A stretch of 64,000 nucleotides of DNA from Azophilus sp965247035 (GCA_965247035.1 CBDFGJ010000003.1:1302001-1366000); one strand, 5' to 3'. Positions 28,732 through 38,286 are shown, numbered from the stretch's first letter. The notes: generated from the letters alone by a model not told the origin. Made by a program: numbers and translations.

Positions 28732-29331
28732 ATGAATCCACGGGAGCGCATTGAAGCGGTGTTGCGGGCGGAAGCGGAAGCCATCGCTGCCGTGCAGGTC
28801 ACCGATGACTTCGTGCGGGCCGTTGAGGCATTGGCTGTCTGCGAAGGCAAGGTGCTGGCCACGGGCATCGGCAAGGCTGGCCATATCGCCCGCAAGTTTG
28901 CCGCCACCCTGTGCTCGACGGCAACGCCGGCCAACTTCATTCATCCAGCGGAGGCTGCCCACGGCGACCTTGGCCTAGTGGGGCGAGACGATCTCATGGT
29001 GGCCTTCTCCACCAGCGGCAAAAGCCGGGAAGTGTTGGAAATGCTGGAGTTGTCGCGGCATTTGGGTGTGGCCATGGTCATTGGCGTCACCTCGCACCCG
29101 GACTCGGCGTTGCGGGATCTGTCTGATCTGGTTTTGGAGATGGGCGTCATTGAGGAACCCTGCCCCTTGGGGCTAACGCCGAGTGCCAGTACTGCGGTCA
29201 TGCTAGCCGTCACCGACGCCATCGCCTTGGCCTTGCTGGAAGTCAAGGGCGTCACCAGGGAAGACTACGGCCTGCGCCATCACGGCGGCTATCTCGGCCG
29301 CCGCACAAGGACGGACAACTTACCGCAATGA
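28732..29331 (+). CDS. SIS-domain sugar isomerase, KdsD/KpsF/GutQ-like but without CBS domains
   Basis: The start at ATG 28732 gives 199 residues. Motifs match the SIS domain of arabinose-5-phosphate isomerases: GIGKAGHIARKFAATL, FIHPAEAAHGDLGLV, FSTSGKSREV, and the C-terminal CPLGLTPSAST then LRHHGGYLGRR. Full-length KdsD has two CBS domains after this point (about 325 residues); here the protein ends right after the SIS domain. Family knowledge suggests interconversion of ribulose-5-phosphate and arabinose-5-phosphate for Kdo synthesis. Its place next to amino-sugar genes leaves another phosphosugar possible. Divergent from the hexosaminidase, 57 bases apart. Confidence 0.8.
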   Translation: MNPRERIEAVLRAEAEAIAAVQVTDDFVRAVEALAVCEGKVLATGIGKAGHIARKFAATLCSTATPANFIHPAEAAHGDLGLVGRDDLMVAFSTSGKSREVLEMLELSRHLGVAMVIGVTSHPDSALRDLSDLVLEMGVIEEPCPLGLTPSASTAVMLAVTDAIALALLEVKGVTREDYGLRHHGGYLGRRTRTDNLPQ

Positions 29332-29550
29332 GGTGGTTGACAGCGGCTGCCGTTTCACCTTGGCGCCAGGCAGGCGCTCAAGTCGGGGGTCCCCCTCCCC
29401 AAGCAGGCAGGGCAGGGCGGCTGCGCCCAAGCCGGCGTGAAGCAGCGGCAGCAGCATTGCCAAGTCTTGGCAGCAAGCGGCCTTGATTGCTTGCGGGAGG
29501 TGCTCTTCGCGCAGAGGCGCCACAACCTTGGCCAACGGCGCCGTGGCGCA
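29332..29550 (-). pseudogene. C-terminal fragment of a LysR-type regulator
   Basis: The minus strand encodes about 65 residues (LREEHLPQAIKAACCQDLAMLL, then AGLGAAALPCLLGEGDPRLERL). This matches the end of a LysR effector-binding domain, where relatives have AGLG.A.LP...A....L.RL. There is no DNA-binding domain and no start region. The remaining 29551-29970 holds the hairpin at 29828 and no gene I can support. Confidence 0.6.
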
Positions 29551-29827
29551 CTACGGCGGAAAACAACTTGAAGTTGCCCCATAGCAAACTAATATCGCTT
29601 TCTTTTTGAACTCTTCGGCTTTTCCCCGGTCTATTGCTATAAGACAGAGACTTTTCAACGGCATGGAGGATCGCTATCCTGACGAGTGTAACTGCAAGAA
29701 GGCAACATCCTGTTGCGTATAAGGCGGTTGTATTTTTCATTACGAAAGGTAACATTTGGCTCCAGTGTTGAACATCTCTGACTTTGGTTTTCAGAGTCTC
29801 CAACTAGGTGGTTAGAGCACCGAACAT

Positions 29828-29874
29828 GAGGGATACCCGGCTCCCCCCCCTCCCCACGGGTATCCCTCTCTTTT
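29828..29874 (+). terminator. Hairpin with T-rich tail, terminator-like
   Basis: A perfect 12-bp stem, GAGGGATACCCG against CGGGTATCCCTC, has a 17-base C-rich loop and is followed by TCTTTTCTT on the plus strand. It lies about 100 bases beyond the ileS stop codon (minus strand). In the ileS direction the hairpin lacks a T-run, so it may instead stop plus-strand transcription entering ileS. Confidence 0.5.
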
Positions 29875-29970
29875 CTTCCCCCTTAACGCCTTCGTGCTTG
29901 ATCCTTCTTTGCGCCGACGGTAATAAGGGGAACCAAGGGGAAGCAAGGCGGGGAGAACGTAGGGCCGTTT

Positions 29971-32900
29971 CTACTTGTGGAATCGGGCTCGAGTTGCGGT
30001 GAAGCGAAACGCCATGCCGCCAATTTCAGCCTCAATGGGGTCATCCCGCTTGGATAGAGTCGCCTGCTCGAAAGTGGTGGCCAAGATCTCGCCCATGATG
30101 TAGTCCCTATGCCCGTAGGCCGCCTTGACCAACTCATCATCGCCTTGAAAACGCAGAACAATGCGGTCGGAAATGGCGAATCCTTTATCCTTGCGAGCGC
30201 GCTGCGCTCGGTTGATGATCTCTCGGGCGTAGCCGCCGCGAATCAGATCGTCCGTCAGGGTGGTGTCAAGCACAACGGTCACTTGGCCATCGCTGGCCGC
30301 GCCGGAGTTGGGCAATGGCTGCTGCTGCACCTCAATGTCATCAAGGCTGAAGCGCTCGCCCTCAATCGTTAGTGCGCCTTCCTTTTGCAATTCGGCAATA
30401 CGTTGCTGGGAAAGTCCGCTGATCAGGGGCGCGAAAAGCTGCACACGCTTGCCCAACCGCTTGCCTAGGATGCGCCAATTCGGCTTGGCCATCAGTTCCA
30501 CGTAGCGCCTTTCGTCGGTATCGAAAGCCAGCTCTAGCACATTCAGCTCCGTTTTGATGTAAGCGCTTAGACGGGCGAGTTGATCAAGCCTCCCTTGGTC
30601 ACGGTGAACCACCGTCAGTGAACCAAGGGGTGTGCGCAGGCCGATTTTAGCCTCTTCGCGCTGTTGCCGGCCAAGCAGGACCACCTGCTGCATCCGTTCC
30701 ACCGCGTCTTCAAGCGCCGGCTTGACGAAGCCCTCCTCGAACACGGGGTAATCGCATAGATGAACGGATGCGGGTTTGGCCTCGCCGCCGCCAAAATGCG
30801 CTAACTCCTGATACAGGTGCTCGGACAAAAAGGGGGTGAAGGGCGCCATCACCCGGCACATCTCCTGCAGCACCGTGTGCAGGGTGGCGAAGGCGGCGAT
30901 CTTGCCGGCGGTGATCTCCTCGCTCCAAAACCGGCTGCGGTTGAGGCGTATGTACCAATTGGTGAGGTCGGCGATGAATTCAAACAGCCGCGGCACCACG
31001 TTATAGAGCTGGTAGGCGTCCATCTCCCGGGCGATGCCGGCCTTCAAGGTCTGTAGGCGGGAGAGAATCCAGTGATCCAGGATGTTGTCGCCCAGATGAC
31101 TGCCCCGCTCCGGTGACCAGCCGTCGACTTCAGCGTAGGTTTGCAAGAATGAGAAGGCGTTGCGCCAAGGCAACAGCACCCGGCGCGCCATGTCCCGCAC
31201 ACCGGCATCCGCGAATCGCTGCTCCTCGGCGCGGACTAAGCTGGAGTTGATGAGGTACAGGCGCAAGGCGTCGGCGCCGAAGGTCTCCATCAGTTCATCC
31301 GGCGGCGTGTAGTTGCGCAGCCGTTTGGACATCTTCTTGCCGTCTTCGGCCATCACCATGCCGTTGACGATGACGTTGCGAAATGCGGGCTTGTTGTAAA
31401 GCGCCGCCGCCAGAACCGCTAGGGTGTAGAACCAGCCTCGGGTCTGGTCAATGCCCTCGGCGACGAACTCAGCCGGAAAGCCGGCCGCAAACAAGCTCTC
31501 GTTCTCGAACGGATAGTGCATCTGCGCATAGGGCATGGCCCCGGACTCGAACCAGCAGTCAAGCACTTCCGGGATGCGGCGATAAACGCCCTGCTCGCCG
31601 TCGAGGGTGAAAGTGAGGGGATCGACATGCTCCCTATGCAAATCCGATGCGCGCACGCCGGTTCGGGCTTCCAGCTCATCAATGGAGCCGATGCAGGTTT
31701 GACGGCCAGTTGCATCGTTGACCCAAATCGGGATTGGCGTCCCCCAAACTCGGTTGCGGGAGATCGCCCAATCCGCGGCCCCTTTGAGCCAGTTGCCGAA
31801 GCGCCCGTCCCTGATGTGCCCCGGCACCCAATGCACCTGTTGATTGGTGGCCACTAGGCGATCCACCAAGTCGGTAACGCGGATGAACCAGCTTGGCACC
31901 GCCCGGTAGATCAGCGGCGTGTCGGAGCGGTAGCAATAGGGATACTCATGCTGGATGACATCTTGGCGATACAGCGCGGTTGCCGCCTTCAGGTATTCGA
32001 TGATGCCCCGGTCGGCGTCCTTGACGTACTGCCCGGAGAAATCCGTGACTTCATCGGTGAACCGTCCCGCCATAGTCACCGGGCAGACGAAGGCGGTGAT
32101 GCCCGCCGCCTTCAGCACCCGGTTGTCGTCCTCGCCAAAAGCCGGTGCCTGATGCACAAGCCCGGTGCCTTCATCCGCCGCCACGTAGTTGTCCGCCACC
32201 ACCACGAAGGCACCCCGTTGCCGTTCTCCAGCGAAGTAAGGGAAGGGGGGTTGGTAGGCGCGGCCGACCAGATCGCGGCCCTTAAGCCGAGCCTTGACCT
32301 TCAGCTCGCCGTAGGCCGCCAGCCGTTCTTCGGCGAAGTAGATGTCCCAGCCCATGCCCTCATCATGCACTTTCACATAATTGATGTCCGGGCCGACGCA
32401 AACCGCCAGGTTGGACGGCAAAGTCCAGGGGGTTGTGGTCCAGACCGAGAGATAGGCGTCTTCATCCACCAGCTTCAGCAGCACCGTGATTGCAGGGTCC
32501 TGCACCTCCATGTAGGTGTCGCTGACCTCGAAATTCGAAAGGGGGGTCTCCAACGCGGTGGACACCGGCATGATTTTCTCGCCTTGATAGATCAGCCCTT
32601 GGTCCCAGAGCTGCTTGAACACCCACCAGAGCGATTCCATGTACCAAATGTCCATGGTCTTATAATCGTTTTCGAAATCCACCCAACGGCCCAGCCGGGT
32701 GATGGTCCGCCGCCATTCCTTGACGTAGCGGTCAACGATGGCGCGGCACTCATCGTTGTATCCGGCCACGCCTAAGCGGTCCACTGCTTGGTGCGCTGAC
32801 ATGCCCAACTGCTTGTCAATTTCATGTTCAATGGGCAGGCCGTGGCAGTCCCAGCCGAAGCGGCGCAGTACATAGCGGCCCTTCATGGTCCAGTAACGGG

Positions 32901-33111
32901 GCACGATGTCCTTGATGGTGCTGGCTAGGATGTGGCCGTGATGGGGCAGGCCGGTGGCGAACGGCGGGCCGTCATAGAAAATGTAGGGCTTCTTGCTGCG
33001 GCGTTGCTCCATGGATTTTTGAAAGGCGTTGGAGGACTCCCACAGCTTGAGCATGTCGTGCTCCATCTGCACGAAGGAGAAATTCGCCGACGCTTGAGCG
33101 GATTCAGCCAT
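29971..33111 (-). CDS. ileS: Isoleucyl-tRNA synthetase, IleS2 (eukaryote/archaea-like) type
   Basis: This 1046-residue class I synthetase attaches Ile to tRNA-Ile. The ATP-binding HIGH motif is the variant HHGH at residues 57-60, within GLPHHGHILASTIKDIVPRY. The second signature is KMSKR near residue 593. The sequence WTMKGRYVLRRFGWDCHGLPIEHEID, read here as two adjoining segments, and the extended C-terminal tRNA-binding region mark it as IleS2. The IleS1 form of E. coli begins the same region differently and ends in a zinc finger, which is absent here. IleS2 enzymes are typically insensitive to mupirocin. No IleS1 gene is in the window. Confidence 0.95.
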   Translation of the reverse strand: MAESAQASANFSFVQMEHDMLKLWESSNAFQKSMEQRRSKKPYIFYDGPPFATGLPHHGHILASTIKDIVPRYWTMKGRYVLRRFGWDCHGLPIEHEIDKQLGMSAHQAVDRLGVAGYNDECRAIVDRYVKEWRRTITRLGRWVDFENDYKTMDIWYMESLWWVFKQLWDQGLIYQGEKIMPVSTALETPLSNFEVSDTYMEVQDPAITVLLKLVDEDAYLSVWTTTPWTLPSNLAVCVGPDINYVKVHDEGMGWDIYFAEERLAAYGELKVKARLKGRDLVGRAYQPPFPYFAGERQRGAFVVVADNYVAADEGTGLVHQAPAFGEDDNRVLKAAGITAFVCPVTMAGRFTDEVTDFSGQYVKDADRGIIEYLKAATALYRQDVIQHEYPYCYRSDTPLIYRAVPSWFIRVTDLVDRLVATNQQVHWVPGHIRDGRFGNWLKGAADWAISRNRVWGTPIPIWVNDATGRQTCIGSIDELEARTGVRASDLHREHVDPLTFTLDGEQGVYRRIPEVLDCWFESGAMPYAQMHYPFENESLFAAGFPAEFVAEGIDQTRGWFYTLAVLAAALYNKPAFRNVIVNGMVMAEDGKKMSKRLRNYTPPDELMETFGADALRLYLINSSLVRAEEQRFADAGVRDMARRVLLPWRNAFSFLQTYAEVDGWSPERGSHLGDNILDHWILSRLQTLKAGIAREMDAYQLYNVVPRLFEFIADLTNWYIRLNRSRFWSEEITAGKIAAFATLHTVLQEMCRVMAPFTPFLSEHLYQELAHFGGGEAKPASVHLCDYPVFEEGFVKPALEDAVERMQQVVLLGRQQREEAKIGLRTPLGSLTVVHRDQGRLDQLARLSAYIKTELNVLELAFDTDERRYVELMAKPNWRILGKRLGKRVQLFAPLISGLSQQRIAELQKEGALTIEGERFSLDDIEVQQQPLPNSGAASDGQVTVVLDTTLTDDLIRGGYAREIINRAQRARKDKGFAISDRIVLRFQGDDELVKAAYGHRDYIMGEILATTFEQATLSKRDDPIEAEIGGMAFRFTATRARFHK

Positions 33112-33250
33112 GATCCTCGGGAAAGAGAAGTGGGAGAGGGCATTTTACGCCATCCAAGCGGGTTCTGCAGAGGGCCGTGGCCGCCCGACGAACTGCCAAG
33201 AGTGGGCTCACTGCATCGCTTGCGGCCACCGGCAAAAGGAATTGATCAGC

Positions 33251-34459
33251 ATGAAAACCGAACCCCCGCCCCGTTCCGCCTATCCTTGGTATTTGGCTGG
33301 CTCGAGCCTGTGGATGGCGGGCATGAGCTTGCACGGGTTCCTGTTCACATGGATTCTCGTGGGCATCCTGGAAATGTCGGCGGACCGGGTTGGCGTCGCC
33401 CGCTTCTTAGCTGAGTTCCCACCGCTGCTCGCCTTGCTGCTTGGCGGCGTTTTGGGGGACCGCATCAACGGACGCTCCTATTTGGCGTCCATGCATCTTT
33501 TGATGTGTTTGCCGCCGCTCGGCATCGCCATGGTCTTTCAACTTGGGCTGTTGAACTACTGGTGGGTGGTGCTCTTTGGTGTTCTGATGGCGAGCATTCA
33601 AGCTTTGTCGGACCCGGCCCGTCAGGCCATGCTGTCGCGGGTGGCCCGCTTTGACGTGCAGCGGGCCGTAACCACCATGACTATCGCCACCTCCTTGGTG
33701 GGCATGGGCGCCATAGCCATCGGTGGGCGGCTTGATGTTTTGGGGCTGACGCTGGTGCTTGCCATTCAGTCGCTGTTCTTTTTTGTTGGCCTGTTCGCCG
33801 TTTGGCGGTTGCCACCATTGCCGATGGGAACCGGACCCCGCCCCAATTTCGCCGCTGGGCTGCGGGCTGTTTGGGGCCTTCGGCTGGTCCGCAACATCAT
33901 CGGCCTCAACTTTCTTTCGAGCCTGTTCAACGCCGGTGCCTACATCATCGTCATCCCCTATGTCGTCAAGGAAATCTATTTCGGCGGCGCCGAAATGCTC
34001 GCTCTGGTCATGATCGCCTTCACCATCGGCAGCATCGGCTCCAACGTTGTTCTGCTGCTCTTTATGCCCCTGCGTCGTCCGGGCCGGATTTTTTTGGCCA
34101 TGCAGCTCTCGCGCATGGCGATCTTGGTATTGATATGGCTCAAACCAGCACCTTGGTTGTTCTACGCCCTGCTCATCGCCTGGGGTGTCAACGTGGGCGT
34201 CACCAGCACCTTGGTCCGGGCCATCGTGCAGGAGTTGGCGCCGGCTACGACGCGCGCTCAGATACTCTCGGTGCTGCTGCTCAGCTTCTTGGTCAGTGTG
34301 CCGATCAGCGCCTTCCTGCTTGGGAACCTGGTCGAACAGTTCAATCCTCTGGCCGGCTTGGTGCCGGGCATGGTCATGTCCTTGGTCATCTTCGCTAGCG
34401 GATTTGCCCTCAGCGGTCTTTGGTCCTATCGGTCATTGGGCGCCGCCAGCTCCCGCTAA
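33251..34459 (+). CDS. Major facilitator superfamily transporter
   Basis: The 402-residue protein has about eleven to twelve hydrophobic helices, a cytoplasmic loop GGVLGDRINGRSYL between helices 2 and 3 (the MFS loop motif region) and a long central loop near RLPPLPMGTGPRPN. ATG at 33251 follows AAAGGA by nine bases; the frame is open further upstream but without family sequence. The helix pattern resembles MFS exporters of the enterobactin-exporter/DHA3-like group. No substrate can be assigned. It is divergent from ileS. Confidence 0.82.
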   Translation: MKTEPPPRSAYPWYLAGSSLWMAGMSLHGFLFTWILVGILEMSADRVGVARFLAEFPPLLALLLGGVLGDRINGRSYLASMHLLMCLPPLGIAMVFQLGLLNYWWVVLFGVLMASIQALSDPARQAMLSRVARFDVQRAVTTMTIATSLVGMGAIAIGGRLDVLGLTLVLAIQSLFFFVGLFAVWRLPPLPMGTGPRPNFAAGLRAVWGLRLVRNIIGLNFLSSLFNAGAYIIVIPYVVKEIYFGGAEMLALVMIAFTIGSIGSNVVLLLFMPLRRPGRIFLAMQLSRMAILVLIWLKPAPWLFYALLIAWGVNVGVTSTLVRAIVQELAPATTRAQILSVLLLSFLVSVPISAFLLGNLVEQFNPLAGLVPGMVMSLVIFASGFALSGLWSYRSLGAASSR

Positions 34460-34518
34460 GGTCGATGGCGAGTTTTCCAATGTAGAATGGGCCCTGCCAA
34501 GCTGAAATCAGGCACCCC

Positions 34519-35103
34519 ATGCCGACTGCATCCGCCCATCTCCATCAGGGGACCAAGTCCGATGTCGTCTCCACTAGTTCGGAGGCCCTGATCCTAGTGG
34601 ACGCCAATGACGTCGAACTCGGGTTCCTTGACAAAACCTCTTGCCACGATGGCGGCGGCGTATTGCACCGCGCTTTCTCTGCGTTTGTTTTCGATGATCG
34701 GGGGCGGGTCCTCATTCAGAAGCGGTCGGCGAACAAGCGCCTGTGGCCGTCCTATTGGTCAAATAGCTGCTGCTCCCATCCACGTCGGGGCGAGGCCATG
34801 GGGCAGGCGGTGCGCCGCCGCCTCAACGACGAACTAGGCATTGGCTGGCGGCAAGTGCCCGACTTGCAATTCCTGTACAAATTTCAATACCAGGCATCCT
34901 TTGGCGATGTCGGCAGCGAACGCGAACTCTGCTGGGTGTTCCGGGCGCAGCTGCGGGGTGAACTGATGGTCAACACCACGGAAATTGACGATTGGGCTTG
35001 GATTGAACCCCAGGCCCTGACCTGCCGCCTCGCGCAGCAAGCCGACGACTTTACGCCTTGGCTGCACTTGGAATGGTCGGCAGTGCAGGCATCGGCGGGC
35101 TAA
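34519..35103 (+). CDS. idi: Isopentenyl-diphosphate delta-isomerase, type I
   Basis: The 194-residue Nudix-fold enzyme interconverts IPP and DMAPP for isoprenoid synthesis in the cytoplasm. Diagnostic residues are visible: WSNSCCSHP with the catalytic Cys85 (NSxC in the family), GEAMGQAVRRRLNDELGI as the Nudix-like helix, and the catalytic Glu in SERELCWVF. Its length is normal for bacterial type I enzymes (about 180). It lies 60 bases after the MFS gene on the same strand. Confidence 0.93.
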   Translation: MPTASAHLHQGTKSDVVSTSSEALILVDANDVELGFLDKTSCHDGGGVLHRAFSAFVFDDRGRVLIQKRSANKRLWPSYWSNSCCSHPRRGEAMGQAVRRRLNDELGIGWRQVPDLQFLYKFQYQASFGDVGSERELCWVFRAQLRGELMVNTTEIDDWAWIEPQALTCRLAQQADDFTPWLHLEWSAVQASAG

Positions 35104-35253
35104 TGGTCGCCTCGCAGCTTCATTGAGTTCATGGTGGTCGCTTTCAGCTCTTCTGGCGTTCCGCTGCAACGCCTGGGCATGGCGTGTGGAATGGAGTCAA
35201 TGGCGGCGGTGATGGTGGCCGATGGGCTGTGGCGACCTTGTGAGGGCCTTGCG

Positions 35254-36612
35254 TCAGTGCTCGGCTAGTGCGCCGATACGGCCAGGTTGGCGGGAAAGCC
35301 ATTGAAAGCGGGCGATTAGGGCGCAAGCCGCCACGGTCAGGCCAAGGGTTGTGCCCACCCAGAAACCGTAAACGCCGAGATCTGGCGTTCCCAGCAGGCC
35401 GAACCCGAACAGGACGGCTACGGGAAAGCCCATTCCCCAATAGGCCAGGGCAGCCAAGGCCATCGGCGTGCTCGTATCTTTGTAGCCGCGCAAAGAGCCC
35501 ATTGCGGTCACTTGGGTGTTGTCCATCAGTTGGAACGCCGCCACGAACAACAACAGCTCGGCGATCAGCGCAAACACTGTTTCGTCGTTGGTGTAGAACC
35601 CCGCCAGCAGATGCCGGCTGAAGAAGAGGGCCGCCGTCGCCGCTAGGCCAAAGCAGGCGCTTACGCCAATGGTCGCCAAGCCGATCCGCCTAGCCGCCGC
35701 CAAGTCGCCGCGACCGACATTGAAGGCGACCCGGACCGAGGCCGCCATGCCAAGCGCTAGCGGCACCATGAAAGTCAATCCGGCTATGTTGGCGGCGCCT
35801 TGGTGCGCCGCCACCGCGTCCACGCCTAAACGACCAATGGCCAAGGTTATGACGGCAAACATGCTGATCTCCAGAAAATTGGACATGCCAATGGGCGCTC
35901 CGAGCTTGAACAAGCGCCGGATGGCGCGCCAATCGGGCCAGCTAAAGCGTTGGAACACACCCGCGGCTCGCATCTTGGGAGAAGCGACGATGGCGGCCAT
36001 GGCCAGCATTTCATAGGTCATCACCAAGGCGCTTGCATAGCCGCAACCGACCCCGCCCAAGGCGGGTACGCCAAACCCGCCGTGGATGAACAGGAGGTTG
36101 AGCGGAATTTTCAAGGCCAATGCGGACAGCGCCACCAACATGGCCGGCAACGTCCAGGACAGGCCATCGCAAAGATAGCGCAGGGCGAGGAAAATAAGGA
36201 ATGGCAACACGCCCCAGGAAAGTGCCTGTAGATAGCCTACGGCAATGGGAATGGCTTGGGCGGCCACGCCTATGGTGCGCAGTATGGGTTCGGCGTTTTG
36301 CAGCAAGACGATCATGGCGACGCCGCCGACAACGGTCATCCATAGGGCTTGGCGCAGCACCTCCCCAGCCTGGTTGGTGCGCCCGCCGCCATGCAGTTGG
36401 GACACGGAAGGCGTGATCGACATGATGACGCCGGAAGCGAAGAACAGCACTGGCCAGAACAGATTGCCGCCCAAGGCCACGCCGGCTAAGTCCACAGCGC
36501 TGACCCGCCCGGCCATGACTGTGTCCGCCACGCCCATCCCCATTTGCGAGAGTTGGGCCAAAATCATGGGCAGCGCCAAACGCCCGAGTTGACTCAACTC
36601 CTTGAGAATCAA
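35254..36612 (-). CDS. MATE family multidrug efflux protein (NorM type)
   Basis: The 452-residue inner-membrane protein has twelve hydrophobic segments and MATE signatures: LALPMILAQLSQMGMGVADTVMAGR near the N-terminus (in two adjoining segments) and LGAPIGMSNFLEISMF at the start of the second half, reflecting the internal duplication of the family. The family exports cationic drugs or metabolites driven by Na+ or H+. It converges with idi, and its upstream region carries an 89-bp tandem repeat. Confidence 0.92.
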   Translation of the reverse strand: MILKELSQLGRLALPMILAQLSQMGMGVADTVMAGRVSAVDLAGVALGGNLFWPVLFFASGVIMSITPSVSQLHGGGRTNQAGEVLRQALWMTVVGGVAMIVLLQNAEPILRTIGVAAQAIPIAVGYLQALSWGVLPFLIFLALRYLCDGLSWTLPAMLVALSALALKIPLNLLFIHGGFGVPALGGVGCGYASALVMTYEMLAMAAIVASPKMRAAGVFQRFSWPDWRAIRRLFKLGAPIGMSNFLEISMFAVITLAIGRLGVDAVAAHQGAANIAGLTFMVPLALGMAASVRVAFNVGRGDLAAARRIGLATIGVSACFGLAATAALFFSRHLLAGFYTNDETVFALIAELLLFVAAFQLMDNTQVTAMGSLRGYKDTSTPMALAALAYWGMGFPVAVLFGFGLLGTPDLGVYGFWVGTTLGLTVAACALIARFQWLSRQPGRIGALAEH

Positions 36613-36628
36613 TCTGTTTCTCTTAATT

Positions 36629-36830
36629 GCGGGACGAAGGTGACGGACGAGGCAAGCGCACAGCCGCCGACCGTTCTTGCGCCAGTTTGGAGCATCACCT
36701 CATTGGTCCTCTTGATCGCGGGGCGAAGGGGACGGACGAGGCAAGCTCGCAGCCGCCGACCGTCCTTGCGCCAGTTTGAAGCATCACCTCGTTGGTCCTC
36801 TTGATCGCGGGGCGAAGGTGACGGACGAGT
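36629..36830. repeat. 89-bp tandem repeat, about 2.3 copies
   Basis: Units start at 36629, 36718 and 36807 with GCGGGRCGAAGG, and include GACGGACGAGGCAAG and TTGCGCCAGTTTG. The first two are full length with a few differences; the third is cut after about 24 bases. They fill the gap upstream of the MATE gene. The remaining 36831-37110 shows no gene I can support. Confidence 0.85.
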
Positions 36831-37110
36831 CGAATATGAGTGGAATCGGATACGTTCGGCCGCGCATGGAATGACATAACAAATAGTATTTCAATGTGTT
36901 GGGAAGGTATAGCCGCGACCTAGGCGAATCGAACGTGCCCATGCGCTCCTGTGTCTTCTCTCATTGCGAATCCGGGCGCATCCTTGGCCTAGAAACAAAG
37001 CCTATGTGGTGGAGGCGCGCTTTGCGTTGGTGGCCGGCCAATGCTACTGTTTCGCCGTGAAAATAAGCACCCAGTCGTCGAATCGTCGGCATCGCCCAGC
37101 CCCCCATCTG

Positions 37111-38022
37111 ATGAACATGCATCAAGTTCGAGGAATGCCTTGCATGCTGGCTATCGTCGTTGCGGCTTGGTTGCCATCGGCAGCGAACGGCCAGCTCTAC
37201 GTGGGCGCGGACGTCGGGGTAGCCATTCTTGGGAATCTGGAGTCCACGCGCACGAACGTCGGGGTGCCCACGAACTGCGACCAGTTCCTCGCCCCGGCCA
37301 CGCTCAACGATGGAACCGCCGTGCCACTGCCGCTGGACCAGTGCGGTCCACGACCCCTGCCGGCCAGCCCCAGCGGTTTCGATGTCAATGCCGGGTGGTT
37401 GGCTGGTGGCCAAGTCGGATACGCCATGACACCGTTCCGCATAGAGGGTGAGATAGTTCATCGCCGGCACGGCGGCGACGATGTGGATCTGGTGGTTCCT
37501 GGAGACCCGAAGCAGGCGGAATTCGTCCAGCGGCGTGAAAAAATCAGCAACGTTCGTGGCACCGGCCTGTTCGCCAACGTCTATTACGATTTCGGCGCTG
37601 CCCGCACTACGAGGCGCCTCACTCCCTACATCGGGGTCGGATTGGGCCTGATGCGCTTGGACATGAACTACGCCGCGAGGTCGGTGAGGACGAGCGACCG
37701 GGCAACCCTGCTGAACCTTGGGCGCAATCCGGACGCGGCCGGCCGGCTGTCGGCGACGTCCGAGTCGTTGTCCGACGATTTGTTCGGCTACCAGCTGCTG
37801 GCGGGACTGGACTACGCGCTTGGCGCGAGAAGCTCCCTGACCCTGAAATTACGCTACGGCGACACGTTCGGCGCCTTCGAGGATGGTGACAAGGCGTGGG
37901 ACCTGCTGCGTGATCATGCCTCCACGGTCGGGCCGAGCGGCGCACCCGTTCGCTACGACATCAAGGCCACCGATTTAGATTTCTGGGCGCTGTCGCTTGG
38001 CGTCAAGTTCTTCCTGCATTGA
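37111..38022 (+). CDS. Outer-membrane beta-barrel protein (OmpA-like/OMP beta-brl fold)
   Basis: The 303-residue protein has an N-terminal signal (RGMPCMLAIVVAAWLPSAANG, cleaved before QLYVGADVGVA) and alternating amphipathic strands (YVGADVGVAIL, GGQVGYAM, FANVYYDFG, TPYIGVGLGLM, YQLLAGLDYALG, SLTLKLRYGD). It ends in LSLGVKFFLH, with aromatic residues close to the C-terminus. This is the pattern of small 8- to 10-strand barrels. The start is uncertain: GAGGA at 37129-37133 would favour ATG 37144, while ATG 37111 gives a better positive N-region. Two cysteines (NCDQ, DQCG) could form a surface-loop disulphide. Function is unknown. Confidence 0.75.
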   Translation: MNMHQVRGMPCMLAIVVAAWLPSAANGQLYVGADVGVAILGNLESTRTNVGVPTNCDQFLAPATLNDGTAVPLPLDQCGPRPLPASPSGFDVNAGWLAGGQVGYAMTPFRIEGEIVHRRHGGDDVDLVVPGDPKQAEFVQRREKISNVRGTGLFANVYYDFGAARTTRRLTPYIGVGLGLMRLDMNYAARSVRTSDRATLLNLGRNPDAAGRLSATSESLSDDLFGYQLLAGLDYALGARSSLTLKLRYGDTFGAFEDGDKAWDLLRDHASTVGPSGAPVRYDIKATDLDFWALSLGVKFFLH

Positions 38023-38183
38023 TCGCATGATGGTTGCCTGCGGGTCCAAGCGAGACGGGCGGTGTATCGTCTAGTTTCGTTCTGGGGAGCGCATCCGACC
38101 CAAGCAAACAGACCGCTTGAGGACTGTAGCCGAGGTAAGAACGATATGATTTTCATATAAAAAACTAATTCCTCTCATGTTTA

Positions 38184-38202
38184 TCATAGATGATATCTAT
38201 GA
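38184..38202. promoter_or_regulatory. OxyR-type half-site palindrome upstream of rubrerythrin
   Basis: TCATAGATgatATCTATGA is a perfect 8-bp inverted repeat. Its core matches the OxyR half-site ATAGnTnnnAnCTAT at every fixed position. It sits 85 bases before the rubrerythrin ATG and about 20 bases before the -35 zone of a candidate promoter (-10 TATACT at 38245-38250, no good -35). That is where an activator such as OxyR would bind. A second half-site seven bases away is at best weak. The oxyR gene is 3.2 kb downstream. Confidence 0.6.
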
Positions 38203-38286
38203 GTTCGATTCAAACTTTTAAATGGCGCTTCGCCCGCCGAGTCGTATACTTGCCCCTTGCAATGCACCAACAGGAGGCACCATATC

